This document shows positions 34,340 to 50,247 of a DNA stretch of 64,000 bases, one piece after another. How positions within the stretch are numbered: the stretch's first letter is position 1; each line of letters starts with the position of its first letter. Source of the stretch: Anoplopoma fimbria. Its lineage: Eukaryota; Chordata; Actinopteri; Perciformes; Anoplopomatidae. A program made the position numbers and the translations under genes. Below the pieces are notes generated by a model, which saw only the letters and a list, made by a program, of their open reading frames with translations, made no database searches and was not told where the DNA came from. The DNA is taken from NCBI RefSeq assembly GCF_027596085.1, contig NC_072467.1:4926861-4990860 (forward strand). Direction: 5' to 3'.

Positions 34340-36980
34340 GGCTGCACAGCTATCGGCGGTTGGCATTGGGCTCCGGCTCCCATACAGGACTTTTAATCTG
34401 TCTTTAATCTCTTTGCATTGTAATGGGAAATGGTTTTGTGTTTTTCTATTTATTTGAAGGTGCGAGCCCGCCCCTCACCTGGTGTTTAGGAGTGGGAGGT
34501 GTTTTTCAATTTTGCCCTTGCCTCAAATTGTCTTTTATCAAAGAATTCATATCAGTATTATGATTCTACATATTAACCAGGCTGTTTGTAAGTGGCCTAA
34601 TAGGAAAGAGTGGAGAGAGACGGATAAAGTCAGGGAGAAAAGTGAAAACTGGCTTCCACTCATAGAATTAAAAAAAAAAGCGATTAGACTGAATTAAATG
34701 GATGCTGAAAATGTGTTTTTCATTGCAATATTCCAGAGAAACCTTAAGAAAAGGTTGGTAAATACCTTGATTGTGGTTCATCTGTAAAAAAGAAAAAAAA
34801 TATAGACCTGAAGCTGGCACATAAGAGTTGTGAAAGTTTTCTCCTGTCAGGTTATACCATCATCATAAAGACCTTTACAATTGTACCTTAATAAAGCCTC
34901 ACAGAGAGGGAGTAGGTCTAATCAATACTTCATATAGTGGGGATTATTGTTTGTTCAGACTCAACATAGATTCAAAACATCTAGGCTCGATAGTCATGTA
35001 AAGCTAGAATTGATTTGTTCATAAAAGCAGTGAAATTGTTGATGTCATTGTTGTGTTTTTTTCTTTTTTCCAGCATCACATTTTTTATTCAAACGCACAT
35101 TGTCACTTCTACAGAGAACAGGCCTGCAGTTAACGATGAATGGCATTTACAGTCTCTGATGGTTAAATTCAACAAAATCCAAACATACATACAAACACAT
35201 GCACAAACACACATAAAGATATGCGCACACACACACACACATACGCACGCACACACACACAGCCTCCTCTCTCCTATTCTAATTAAAGGGACCTCTCTGC
35301 CCTGGGTGTGTGTGTGATATTGACACTTAGCTCCGTACAATAAACTTTATTGGCAAGCCCTGCTTGATTACAGCACTAAACTAGAATAACAAGGAATATG
35401 GGAGGAGGGGACGTGGATTATATACTAAACAGACATTAGCAGGCTCCGATTCGAATATGTGGTGCATTTTAATAGCGAGCCCTGGCCCCTGAAAGGCCTC
35501 TGTCTCTGAAGAAAGCCTCTGTGTGGACACCAGCAGTGAGATGAAGCTGAAATATGCTGTGCACAAATAAAAAATGACATGGGTGAATTATAGTAAAGGT
35601 AGAAAAATAGAAAGAGTGGAGATATATATTGTAGGATGGAGGAAGGGAAAGAGGGATAGATTTCCCGTCATTAATGATCTATGGAAAATCTTCTGTCTAT
35701 TTTCAGATATACTGTTAATGGCTGCTCGCTGCCATTAAAATCGTTGGCGTCCTGAACTCAGCTATTCACATATTGGCTGCTGCTTCATCTAATATTCATC
35801 TACTGGAGGTCAATGGCAGTGGTGGCATGCTTAATTTATACAGAGAAATTAAGGGTGGAGAATAAAAGTTTTAAATGAGAAAAGTGTTGAGATTAAACAA
35901 ATTAATTAATCAAACCTCAAAAACCTTCAAGGTCCCTGTCAATTTTGTCACCATTTTTACAAAGAGTTTAACAAAATAACATATTTGTCTTTGAGTGTTC
36001 ACAAAAAAAATGGACTACATCCATTCTAACATTTTTTTAAAGTCTTTACGGATGTAGATGTGACTTTTAGGACTGTATGACGTTAAAACACATGAATGGA
36101 TATGCAGAGCGGAAGAAAGAAAGAGAGTTTGTCTCTCCTCAGCAGCCCTGTTGAAAGAGACTCTGCAATTATTTCCTCAACAATGGTGTCTCAAACAATA
36201 CCTGGAGGCACAGCCTTTGCAAAGCCCCCTTCTTCCTGGACATTAAATTACCAGCCAAAGTGCTAAATCAATTAGGCTCAACCAGCAGGTGAAGCAGAGG
36301 GTGGTGTGTTGTTCATTCACAAGTGTAAACCCGATCCTTCTCTCCTTGCACTTTTGGTAACTTGTGTTAAAGCATGACAAGGAATCATGAGAAATTAAAT
36401 AAAAAGACCCATCAAGCTCTGTTCCATTAGCAACCTTACTTCAGTGAGTGGTGCATTATGCATCAAGCCTACCTAAATGACCCGAGGCCTCCTGCAGAGG
36501 TCACCACCTAATAAATGTATGCAACAATTATCAAAACGTTTAACAGACCAAAAAAGGTTAGAACTGTTTTTTGGTGTTTTTTTTAGCAAAAGCAGAATCT
36601 TAATTCCCTACACTCAGAAAAGCCTGTGATAACAGAGTTGTGATTCAAGAGCACATGAACCGCAGCCGTCTGTCCCGCCGGAGCTTCTACCTTCACCGAT
36701 CGCCTCGTTCTGCTCAGTCAGTTGAACTACAATGACCCCTACTGGCCTACAATGGTACTGGGATTAATGCGCTCCTCAGCCAAAGACCTTGCCCTTCAGT
36801 GAGAACTTGTGGCTTTGCAACAGCCCTGGATCTTCTGCACAAAAAGCATAATCAGGAGGAGAAATGACAGAAAAGTCAATTCTGTTTTCCTTTGTGTGAT
36901 ATCAACTTTTCCAAAACTAAGTTTTAATTGTTTTCAATTTCTTTCTTCAGCTTGGTGGAAGCTTCAGCTTCTTTCAGTGA
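34340..36980. other. Intron 8 stretch, mostly unique
   Basis: Contains only a short interrupted CA run at about 35200-35262. AT-rich. No element or coding signal recognised. Confidence 0.55.
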
Positions 36981-36984
36981 CTTC

Positions 36985-37132
<148 letters not shown>

Positions 37133-38556
37133 GAGGCCTTGGCACCCTTGGCGAGGCCTCTCCCGCTGGGTGTGTTGGCAGAGCTCTGTCTCTGATTCAC
37201 CCACAGCGTGCCCTCTGGCTTAACAGGCTGGCACAAGGACACGGAGCAGAGTTGAGAGAGGAGGCCAGGGCAGTAGCATGAAGCTGCAGACTGACAGAGC
37301 CATATATAACTGAAATAAAGTTATAACAGAACAGGTGAGCGGTGCGAGTAAAGTTGAGGCCTGAGGTTTCTGTGAGCAAGGAAGAAAAAGGCAATTCTCT
37401 GTCGGCTTGCTCGTGTGTCTGGAGGAGAACATTAGAGCGCGACACACACCCGGCCTCACCTTGAAGAACCACTGACCCCACACACCTTTATTGCATCTCC
37501 AATTAGAGGAGAGGGAGAGACGGAAAAGAGAGAAAGAAAGAGGGGGAGAGATGTATTTCATAAATGTAGTTCCATAAAGAGCACTGACCCAAATGGCATT
37601 CAGTAATTCTTCCCTGTGCCAGAGGAGGTGGGATAATCAGAAACTTCATCAAGCTCACTACTTCCTTCTCTCCTTCTCTGCGTCTGCAACACCTCCTTCT
37701 GTCCCACCCTCTGCTGGAACCTCTTAAACAAAAATCGCGTGTAATAGCTGCATAGCGTATACAGAGCATCCGGAACACGCATCAAAGAACATCCCTCCAT
37801 CCTACTTCATCACTTCATTTTAATTAAACAAGTTTCCTCCACTCAGAGTCTCGCCTTCTCTCATCTCTTTGATCTGTTCCCCGTCCGGCTCACAGTAAAA
37901 GAAACAGCCCCTCTCTAGTTTGAGAAAGTTGGAAGTGTTTGATTGGGAAGACTCCAAAGCAGCAACCGTAGAGCATTGATTTAACGTACACAAAAAAGCA
38001 ACAGAGCACTTACCAATTATTTTTTTACAGAAAACATTAAAAGACAGTTCCTTTGTCAAACATTACGCTATGACTTCCACCCCTTATGATCCATATGGGT
38101 CTACTGATAAAAGCAGAACAAATTCCTCTTTGAAACTGTTCGATAAATTCAAATCTGTCTTCATGACAATGTCGGCAATACATATCAAATCTGTCACTGC
38201 TGCGTGGAGATGGATATGGGAGGGTAGAAATCCTAAAGAAAGTAATACAATCAAAGTGTGTCTCAAGCACCAAGTCCCCATCGATCCACTCGCCCTCTTT
38301 TCCTATACACTATGGACTCAACATAGACTTATTCTTTCTTAAGCACAACTGGGACCGCTCCCTCCCCCCGGGGTGCAACACTCACACAATGCTTCAAAAG
38401 AACATTTTGTTTATATGTTCAATACCAGAAACATCGATAACATTATCCAATCATTAATTTCCTATTCAATACAAATTTAATGCAGAGCCACGGAGTAGCC
38501 AGCTCATATCCAATGAGGACATCTATCCCCAATCACTCAGCTCTGTGCGTCACATT

Positions 38557-38558
<2 letters not shown>

Positions 38559-38618
<60 letters not shown>

Positions 38619-38637
38619 CACACACACACACACACAC
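38559..38637. repeat. (CA)n microsatellite, 79 nt
   Basis: CA run with one AACA interruption near 38617. Confidence 0.94.
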
Positions 38638-38910
38638 TTAAAACACACATCAATGGGACTCTCCCTAAAACAGCCATTCCTCACAGACTGACTCAATACT
38701 GTGGAGAGTGGGGGAAAGAAGAAAAAGAGCAAATAAGGAGGATGGGAGTGGTAGGAGGGAGGACTTATTATTTCTTAAGCACAACTGTCAAGGTGAGAGT
38801 CTTGACATTGGATGGTCAGGCAGAGTCCAAGAGACACAGTTTCTCTTTCTAGTCTACGGACTGTATACATTTGGATATGCTGGTTTGGTTTATACAGTAG
38901 TATGGAGCCA

Positions 38911-39195
38911 GTGATGGTGGAAGTATGCATATTAGTTAAGTAAAAGCAACTGAAATATAAAAATACGCTGTTACGAGAAAAGGTCCTGAATTCCTAAGCT
39001 AACAAACCTATTATCAGTTAAAATGTCCTAAGAGTATGAAAAGAAAAAATAGGCATTATGCGTCAAAACAGACACCGTCAGAGCTACAATATTACAGATC
39101 ATATTATTGGATGATTAATATTGATGCATAAATGCATGATTTAATGCATTTAAAGCATTTTAGGTTGAAGCAGGTTAAGGTAAAGCTATACTTTA
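38911..39195 (+). mobile_element. Left half of a teleost repeat with CAGTGGTGGAA-type end, interrupted
   Basis: CAGTGATGGTGGAAGTATGC, TTAAGTAAAAGCAACTG, AAAATACGCTGTTACGAG, GGTCCTGAATTC, GGCATTATGCGTC and TATTGGATGATTAATATTGA follow the order of an abundant fish repeat known for runs of AAGTACTT-like sequence. The match stops at about 39195 and resumes at about 39619. Confidence 0.6.
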
Positions 39196-39245
39196 AAAGG
39201 GAAGTGCTCAAATGTTCTCTTGTCTTCTGAAATATTACTGCTCAT

Positions 39246-39301
39246 GTGATAAAAGTTAGATGAAGCCTTTTTTGTGATAAAAGTTAGATGAAGCCTTTTT
39301 T
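39246..39301 (+). repeat. Perfect 2 x 28-nt tandem duplication
   Basis: The unit GTGATAAAAGTTAGATGAAG followed by CCTTTTTT occurs at 39246-39273 and again at 39274-39301 with no mismatch. It sits in the segment that interrupts a repeat relic. Confidence 0.93.
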
Positions 39302-39618
39302 GTGGCTTTGCAGTGGGCTAAGCCAAGTCTGAAATTTAAAAATGATAAAAATCTCCTCTGTAGCCTGCTCCTCACTTCTGCTTGGACTCGGGGCTAAATA
39401 AGCCACTACTTTCATAACGCAAGAAATCTCTGATTCAACTGTTGCAAGTCACGTTACATTGTGGGTAATGTAGGCGTCAGGTTTTGACAAGAAAGAAAGA
39501 TGCATAGAATACAATGTCTCTGTCTATCTGTTTCATCTATTTTAATATTTTTTTTACACTCTCATTTGTGAGTCTGATCATGTTGTGCGATGCTAAATAG
39601 GGAGAGTAGTCTTTCAGC

Positions 39619-39728
39619 CACTTTATATACTGATGGCTGGTTTAATCTTCATCTTTGAATTCATCATTTAAATTGCATAAAATAGAAATCCTCAAGTCAA
39701 CTACAAGTATTTACATTCCATTACTGCA
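39619..39728 (+). mobile_element. Right half of the same interrupted teleost repeat
   Basis: CCACTTTATATACTGATGGC, GGTTTAATCT, ATAGAAATCCTCAAGTCAAC and the terminal TTACATTCCATTACTG match the 3' part of the consensus that starts at 38911. Much of the internal part is deleted. The roughly 420 nt between the halves do not match and look inserted. Confidence 0.55.
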
Positions 39729-40384
39729 GGGTCCAGGTTTATGTATGTGGAGGAACACAGAGGAATGGAGGCTTTGAAATAAATTTTAAAAACAGTCAAA
39801 AACCTTTCATACCTCGTGGTTTCACTGTGACTTCTGTAAGGAGCTCATATGCACTCCAATCAACACGCTCAGTCCTGGAATAATTTCTAGATCAATGGCA
39901 GGTTCAACAGTTCCCTGCTCCGTGATGCAATCTATAGCTCTCTGATGCATGTGATTAGGAAATGCGTGGAAATGCTATCAGTATTGATAATCATACAGGT
40001 AGTGAACCCTGCTGAACCCGCACCTACCATAACCTCCGACATGATACACATCAGATAGAGCTGTGAGCTGGGCGTGTGTGTGTGTTTAACATGTTAGAGC
40101 TGGCGAGATGACACGAGAGCCAGGGCTCACAGGTCAAGTAGAGCCAAACCAGGTAGGCGATTGGCTGATCAGGTCTGAGTGTAATGACTAATCAATGGTT
40201 GAATGCATTAGCCTAATCTAATGGGCCAGGTGGGAGAGGACAACGGCAGACGCATGGAACACATGATTGAGCACAACATGCAACAGCAATGCAATCAATA
40301 ACACATAGAGTGGTCTAACCCCAGGGGGGGTCCCCACTACTGGAACGACCTGCTCCACATGCATTTAGGAGGCGCTCTGTATGC

Positions 40385-40387
<3 letters not shown>

Positions 40388-40450
<63 letters not shown>
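40388..40450. repeat. (TG)n microsatellite, 63 nt
   Basis: Perfect run between GCGTA and AAATATG. Confidence 0.95.
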
Positions 40451-40454
<4 letters not shown>

Positions 40455-41138
40455 ATGTATGTTTGGTGGGTAAGGGGAGGACAGAATAGGAACCAAGCTG
40501 TTTTTGTCTGATTGATTGGATTATGAAATGAAATGAGTGAAATGTAAGCCTTTTGTTTCTGACCTCACACACGTCAGTGAGTAGTTCTGTGTGTTTCTAC
40601 CCACCTGAGAGAGAGTGATGCACTAAAAGAAAGAGTGAAAGAGAAAGTGGTATAAGTGATGGGGTGATTATGGAATGCAAAAATGTGTTGATAGAAAAAA
40701 AAAAGAGTAAAATCCAGGAAATGAATCATCAGTCTGTTTATACAATCAGTGGAAGGAGAGGTGAGACGTTCTCCATGTTTAGGTTTATCCCGGGAGAAAA
40801 GGACAGGTGATTTGACCTTCCACCATCACTCAGCGACGAGCATTATGTGAACCTGTTTGTGGGTTAAAAGCATTGCAGAGCTCACAAGCACTAGTCTGTG
40901 CATTACTGAGGTCATTCACATATCTGACCCCTATCAGATGAATGACTTTAATGCAAAGTAGTAATGGAGAATAATGTTAGAAAAAAACTAAACGCATATC
41001 AGACACTGGACTTTGTTGAATACGGGACAAAGCGAGCAGATTTAGAGAGAAACACTTTTTTGAAAATTGTTAGAAATTAACTATTAAAAAGGTGGTAAAA
41101 ACATTGATCAACTCACAAGGAGATCAACCACCAGACAG

Positions 41139-41141
<3 letters not shown>

Positions 41142-41217
<76 letters not shown>
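41142..41217. repeat. (GA)38 tract, 76 nt
   Basis: Perfect run between AGAAC and TGACAAG. Confidence 0.95.
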
Positions 41218-41221
<4 letters not shown>

Positions 41222-41302
41222 AAGTTAGGGACAAGAGCCAGTCAGAGCAGAGGACAGGCCTGGGTCAATACTTGCAGCATGCTGCTGACACTGCAACTGC
41301 TC

Positions 41303-41348
41303 AACACACACACACACACACACACACACAAATGCATATGTGTGCGCG

Positions 41349-41397
<49 letters not shown>
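41303..41397. repeat. Two adjacent (CA)n arrays
   Basis: CA at 41303-41331 and 41351-41397, separated by AATGCATATGTGTGCGCGCC. Confidence 0.93.
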
Positions 41398-41398
<1 letters not shown>

Positions 41399-41874
41399 TT
41401 CCACATGGACGTGTACACAAAAGATAGAGAGACATCAGACCAATCAGTCAGCCGATGTCAATATTTCAAGAGGAAGACAGAGAAAAGGAGAAAATGCAAG
41501 TGTGTGTTTGTGTGTAAGAGAAAGCCAAACATCCTCCACAATTAAGTCACGTTCACAGACTGAATTAGCTCTTTGTGACACCGTTCCTTCTTCCCTTGCT
41601 TTTCTCTTTCTAAAGGAAAAATTTACTGCAATTTTCAGCTAGATGTGTGAAAAAAAAACTTAAAGCTGTTAGAAGACAATCCAAGCAATAAAGGGGTCAA
41701 TTCACCCAAATAAAAACAAAACATTTTCTCACTAACCTCTGGTGATGTAGCAATGCAGTTGAACTTTCTTTCATCTTCCTGCTGTTGTATTTTCCTTTCA
41801 ATTGTTGACACATTTTTCATCTTGATTAGTTGATCAGTACAAAACAGTAAATTAGCAAAAATGTCAAAATGAAC

Positions 41875-42155
41875 TGATTTCAGCATCTTCACGAGAATAT
41901 TTTGTGGTTTTCTTATTTGATACTAAACTGAGAATTTCTAGTATTAATTGGACAGTTGGTTTGATATCTAATGTAACATAAGTTAACTAAAGAATCACTT
42001 TGGTCTATGGGACCTTGTAACGGACAATATTTGAGTCTTTTATTTTACATATGTCCATTTTTATTTGAATCACAATTAATCAAATTAATCAAGTACATAA
42101 TTGGAAGACTGATCACTAATGAAAATAATAATTAGTTGCATTCCTAATCTCATTG
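41875..42155 (-). mobile_element. Relic of a teleost non-autonomous repeat (GCAACTAACGATTA family), copy 2, inverted
   Basis: Reading right to left this is the same family as 30869-30995. On the + strand TTTCAGCATCTTCACGAGAA, TATTTTGTGGTTTTCTTA, GATACTAAACTGAGAAT and finally AATGAAAATAATAATTAG TTGCA match the inverted consensus I remember. The middle (about 41950-42080) is poorly matched. The two copies are 11 kb apart in opposite orientation. Confidence 0.55.
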
Positions 42156-42297
42156 CCTTACTATGTGAGCGGTACTGTATGTGCACAAACATGGAACATC
42201 TGGTGACTATTGTTTTTAATATCTGTGATGCTGCGGCCCTGCAATTCAATTCATCTTTATTTATGTTATCTGAATGTGTGTTTTATGTCTATGAGCA

Positions 42298-42431
<134 letters not shown>

Positions 42432-43618
42432 AGATAGGGGCCTCTCCATCTTTGAAATGAATTAGCGTGTGGTGCCTTATTGAGTGAGGTGCAGTGTTTA
42501 AGTGAAACTGATGAGAGATGTGTGAGCATCGAGGACTGGGCTATAAGTATGTGGCTGGGGTCAAAGGTTAATCCCTATTGATTTACTCCACAGTCTGCAA
42601 ACAGCCACACAGGAAGACAAGGAAAGAGAGGCCTTCGTTACCGGCTATCACCAAACGCAGGAGAGAAATTACTGCTCTCACACTCTCGGTTACCTGATGC
42701 TGAATAGGGTAAGGACAAGAAAATGAAGTATCATTTAATCTAAATAGGTAGTTAAACACCTTCTACTGACAAAGATTGCAGACCAAGTCCTCCTAAAGAT
42801 CAATGAGAGATATGATCAGTGGTCTCATTAACACGTGATTATTCGATCAGGAACACTTGTCCTCATTTCAAACTAAATATAAAGAGGTCCATGTGTTTTT
42901 AAGCAGAATGTGTTGAACATGAACATGGGGCCATATCTGTCATTGTCAGATTTAAAGGCTACCTTCAAACTGTGAAATCGCAGCGACCCGCAACACCCGA
43001 ACACATCAGACTGCAGTATATTAGATGAGCAATCCAAACAATATCCGGACCCAGCTGTATTTATAAACAAGCTCTTCACAATCTCACCCAAGAGGAGGAA
43101 AGGTGAAATATTACATTAATATGAACAACTATTAATAATAACCCCCCACCCTTACCCCATCACTCCTTCTCTCTCCATCTCTATCTCCCTCCTTCTCTCT
43201 CTCTCTCTCTCTCCCTGCCTCTAATCCTATCATGCGGGCAATAAGTGTATGCACCATGAGCACATTTAATTTCTGCGGTTGGTTTTCAGCGAGCCCAGAG
43301 GTGAGCCTTAATAAGGATCAATGGCACTTTATCTGGGACAGCACCCACTTCACAGCATGCAAATTACACAGCAACCCTTAAAAAAAGAAATGGATTTAAT
43401 TAAAAAATGTAGAACCACGGGCTCTGGAAATTCAATTAAAGGATTTATGCAAAGGTTGGCTAGCTTTTTGTGTTGCAGTTCCTGCTTATATAATGAGCTT
43501 TTCATATTAAAAATCAATAGGTAATCTGGGCTAGGGGATCGGCTGCTTATGTACATTTTTGAAATCAATTTGAAAAATAGTCCATCAGCTCCATGTCACA
43601 ACAAAGACGGGAGGGAGT

Positions 43619-43732
<114 letters not shown>

Positions 43733-44660
43733 CCGAGGTGGGGGGTCACAGGAGAAAAAAGATCTGAAGCTCTAAAGGTAAGAGAGATGGAGGGCGAAGA
43801 AGGCAACGTGGAAGAGTAGAGGGTAAGTGAGTGAGGATGTCTCTCTGGCCAGGTCAGTTTCTGGCTCTTTGGCCTGTTGTGATCCCTTATATTAGAGAGA
43901 GAGTCCCTTGGCAACGAGGGTCTAGCTGGCTCTGACCTGTGGCTCTGGGGTAATTTAGCCCAGCCTCAGCTCAGACTCAGCCCAGACACAGACAACCCTG
44001 GCTGGGGAGATGTCCTAATGGCCTCCCTGAGGTGTCTGGAGATGGAGGAGCAGGGATGAAGTGGTTGAGGCTTTCTTCACAAACAAAACTGTCAAAGTCT
44101 GTCACAGAAAAACATCTTGTAAAAGAGGTGAAACTAATGTGCACTCTGCAAAAATGCTTTTAAAAAAACATTATCAACAAAACAAAATTGCAACATTAAG
44201 CAGCTACACAAAAAAATTAATTTTTCGAAGTTTGAAGTTTTGGGAAATTACTTTTTTTCAACTTCTTCTGCTTTCAACGCGGATATTGTTCATACCTCCT
44301 TCACACTCATGTTGTATAACTGTACGCAGGCAGGAGGGGTGAATGACTGACTGCATACAGTAGCAGACTGTCAGCATTTGATTGGTTCTTTATTGATCGG
44401 GACACGCTCTCCATCACATCAACTCATCCACAATAAACCATTTACACTGTTTCCCTGTGCAATGGACCACATAACCAGGCCTCAGGCCATTTCTGTTCAC
44501 CCACTGTGTGCGTGCGTGTGTGTCTGAGCATGTGTGTGTGTTTTCTTTAATGAAATGGTATCTCCGCGGACAATAATCCCAGTAACAGGATTGGGCAGGA
44601 ACACACATGTCAATACAGCTGAATGGGATTGTATGCTTTTATCCATCCCGCACCAACACA

Positions 44661-44760
44661 TCTCTCTCTCCCTCTATGTCTATCTCTCTTCCAATATGTC
44701 TGTTTCTCCCCCTATATGTCTGTCTCCCCCGCTCTATGTCAGTCTCTCCCGCTCTATGTC
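44661..44760 (+). repeat. 20-nt minisatellite, 5 units
   Basis: Five consecutive 20-nt units begin at 44661, 44681, 44701, 44721 and 44741. Each ends in ATGTC preceded by CTCT, CAAT or CTAT. Units 4 and 5 (GTCTCCCCCGCTCTATGTC type) are the most alike. Confidence 0.88.
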
Positions 44761-45135
44761 TCTCTACCTCCCATACAGTGCAGGAGCACAGCAGGGAATG
44801 TCTGGCTGGATTATCACGTTCATTATATCTATTTCCTTAAAAAATGTTCTAAAACATGGCCTCTAAAAGGAAATTGATGCATCATCAGAGAAGACCACTC
44901 CGAGTATGTGAACCTCATACCAATTGGCATAATTTGTAATATTCTGTCTACACCACTGAGGAGAAACCTACACAGTGTCTCCAGTCAGGCTGGAGCTGAC
45001 CCCCCTCCTGTGTAGCTCCTAATCATCCAAGAGGACTCTATTACAAGGACCTGGCAGCTCATCTAACCCCACAGAGGAGAAGGGGGGCTGGCGGGGAGAT
45101 TGGGACCTCTGCTCCTCTTCCTTTCCACATGGTTG

Positions 45136-45137
<2 letters not shown>

Positions 45138-45187
<50 letters not shown>
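45138..45187. repeat. (CA)25 microsatellite, 50 nt
   Basis: Perfect run, followed after ACACCAGAG by a second short CA block to 45210. Confidence 0.94.
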
Positions 45188-45188
<1 letters not shown>

Positions 45189-46849
45189 CACCAGAGCACA
45201 CACACACACATACATACCCAAGTTGCCTGGGTGTGCAGCAGAGCCACAGCGTCTGTGTGCTCCACTAGATAGAGCACCTGACCTTATGTCTGTCTGCAAG
45301 AGAGAAGCTGATAAAGAACACTGAGGTAAAAGTGGCTGCTGCGCTCACATACACCACAACCTCACTGTGCGTCTGTTATATGTTAATGCCGACGTCTTCG
45401 TTGCAGGACCTGTCTCTGGGGTTAACCCCCGAGGTGCAGGAGTGAGCTCCTGGTCACAGTGGGCAGGGCTCAGCACAGAGGAGGCACCGGCGGTCCCACT
45501 ACTCCTGAATGAACAACCGCTCCTCTAATACAGTTCTGACTGCTGGTGCCTGGTCAAAAGTTCAGCCTGTGCATATGTAAAAAGGTGGCCTGGTGCCCGA
45601 GGCAGGATCCTGGGTAAAATAATCATGCTAAAACGCTAAGAAGCATGGGACTAGGCGAGAGCGCTGATGAAACCGGCCCCTCGGGGAACTAAGATGTCTG
45701 ATTGGACCAGCGGAGCCTCTTAGGCCTGTGCCCACAAAATCTCCCTCCCCTCTTTCTATCCATTATAGTGGGTGATGAGGTACTGGAGCCACTGCCCACA
45801 CTGATCTCCATTCAGCTCAGCACTGTCTGTGCCTATAGTTAAGGTATAGATTAGATGAGTATAGGCTGAGCACAGCTGCTCAGAGCCGGAGGGTACACTG
45901 ATCTTGAGGGAGCAATCAGTCAGTCAACAAAATGTCACAGGGTCAGCGTTACAGCGTGACAAGACGTTGACAACTTCACAAAGGTTACAGCCCAACTAAT
46001 AACTGCAACAGTCACGGAAATTCATTCTGTGCTGTTTAAATGTGTGTTCAGCGTGAGTTTTGATTCAAAGTGAACTGTCTAATAACTTTTACAGCATATA
46101 CAGTACGTTCAAAGTCAAAGGCCCAAAATCCTATCCTGAAATCCTATCATAAATCAAGCCAAATCTATGTCAATCAAATGTTGAGCGTTAAACAGAACTG
46201 TGATAACGGCTGTTTTATTGGCTTAGAACACACACACACATACTGTAAATCTGGGCAAAAACACATGCAGTACACACCCCTGCAGGACAGATCATTCAAC
46301 GCTGATAATCACACCAAAGGACACAGGCGAAACTCCCACTCTAAACACGCTGAATTAAAGAAACAGGAGTTACAGGCCGGGTCGCTGGATCTCTGATAAG
46401 TAGATCAAGGCACGGGGAGGGGAACATGATGTTAGTGAGAGATAGTTTGGCTGATTAAAATGTCATGGCTCTTTATAGATGCCTTTCTCAACTCAGCAAA
46501 ATAGAATCAGCTCTGTACATCAATAGCAGAGTGGGCTGTGCTCCCTGCTAATAGAGAAGTTTCTTTGCCTTTCTTTGCCTTAAGTAGAATCCACAACACA
46601 AAGGATGCAAAGTTGAGGAAGTCAAAATATATTTTGGTAAATTGCGAGGGAAATGCAATAGCAGAAAGATAAAAGTTAAGGATGATAAAATAAGATAGCG
46701 TGAAGCACATTTAATGTGGGAGGAATGCATGCATATGATTGGATGACCAAATGTGCAGCTTATGGCCTGACATGACATTCCCTTTACTACAACAATCAAA
46801 TGAAAGATTTAGGACCGCATGTAGCTCCAGGTGTTTCAGTAGTCTCCAT

Positions 46850-49840
<2,991 letters not shown>

Positions 49841-49847
49841 CCCTTAC

Positions 49848-50112
49848 CATTGACTTGGTGAACGGTCTGGCCAGAGAGAAGAGGAAGGTCATCAGCCACC
49901 AGCTACGGTGAATGGAGGTGTACATCATGTTCCCAGGATGCACTGCGTTGGAAGTGACACCGTGAGGGGAGAGGCGGCGATGGAGCTCGTTGCTGAAGAG
50001 GATGTTGCAGAGTTTGGCTCGATTGTAAGCCAGCATCGACCAGTACTCCTTCTTTTGGGGGGACAGCAGGGCAAAGTCCACTTTGGCACATGAGTCTAAC
50101 AGGTCCGTGAAC
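49848..50112 (-). CDS. wwox: WWOX exon 8 (SDR domain with YxxxK active site)
   Basis: This 265-nt exon equals human exon 8 (c.792-1056) in length. The acceptor is ...ATGTTTCAG, with a poor pyrimidine tract, and the donor is GTAAGG after a complete Met codon. The translation has [72 protein letters not shown] and [21 protein letters not shown] is the SDR YxxxK catalytic pair (human Tyr293/Lys297). The Tyr in EYWSM aligns without gaps to human Tyr287, the reported ACK1 phosphorylation site linked to WWOX turnover. HPGN is the conserved motif after the active site. The C-terminal piece (human exon 9, about 62 residues) is missing here and must lie beyond the left edge. In mammals this exon is often lost in tumour transcripts and by fragile-site deletions. 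Confidence 0.97.
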
Positions 50113-50141
50113 CTGAAACATAGTCCAGATCAAGAGTAGTT

Positions 50142-50247
<106 letters not shown>

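Noticed and set aside
45401..45445. Exon-like + strand segment: TTGCAG followed by DLSLGLTPEVQE and a stop
   Set aside because: Only 12 codons, no upstream partner exon on the + strand and no polyadenylation signal seen nearby; chance is the simplest explanation.
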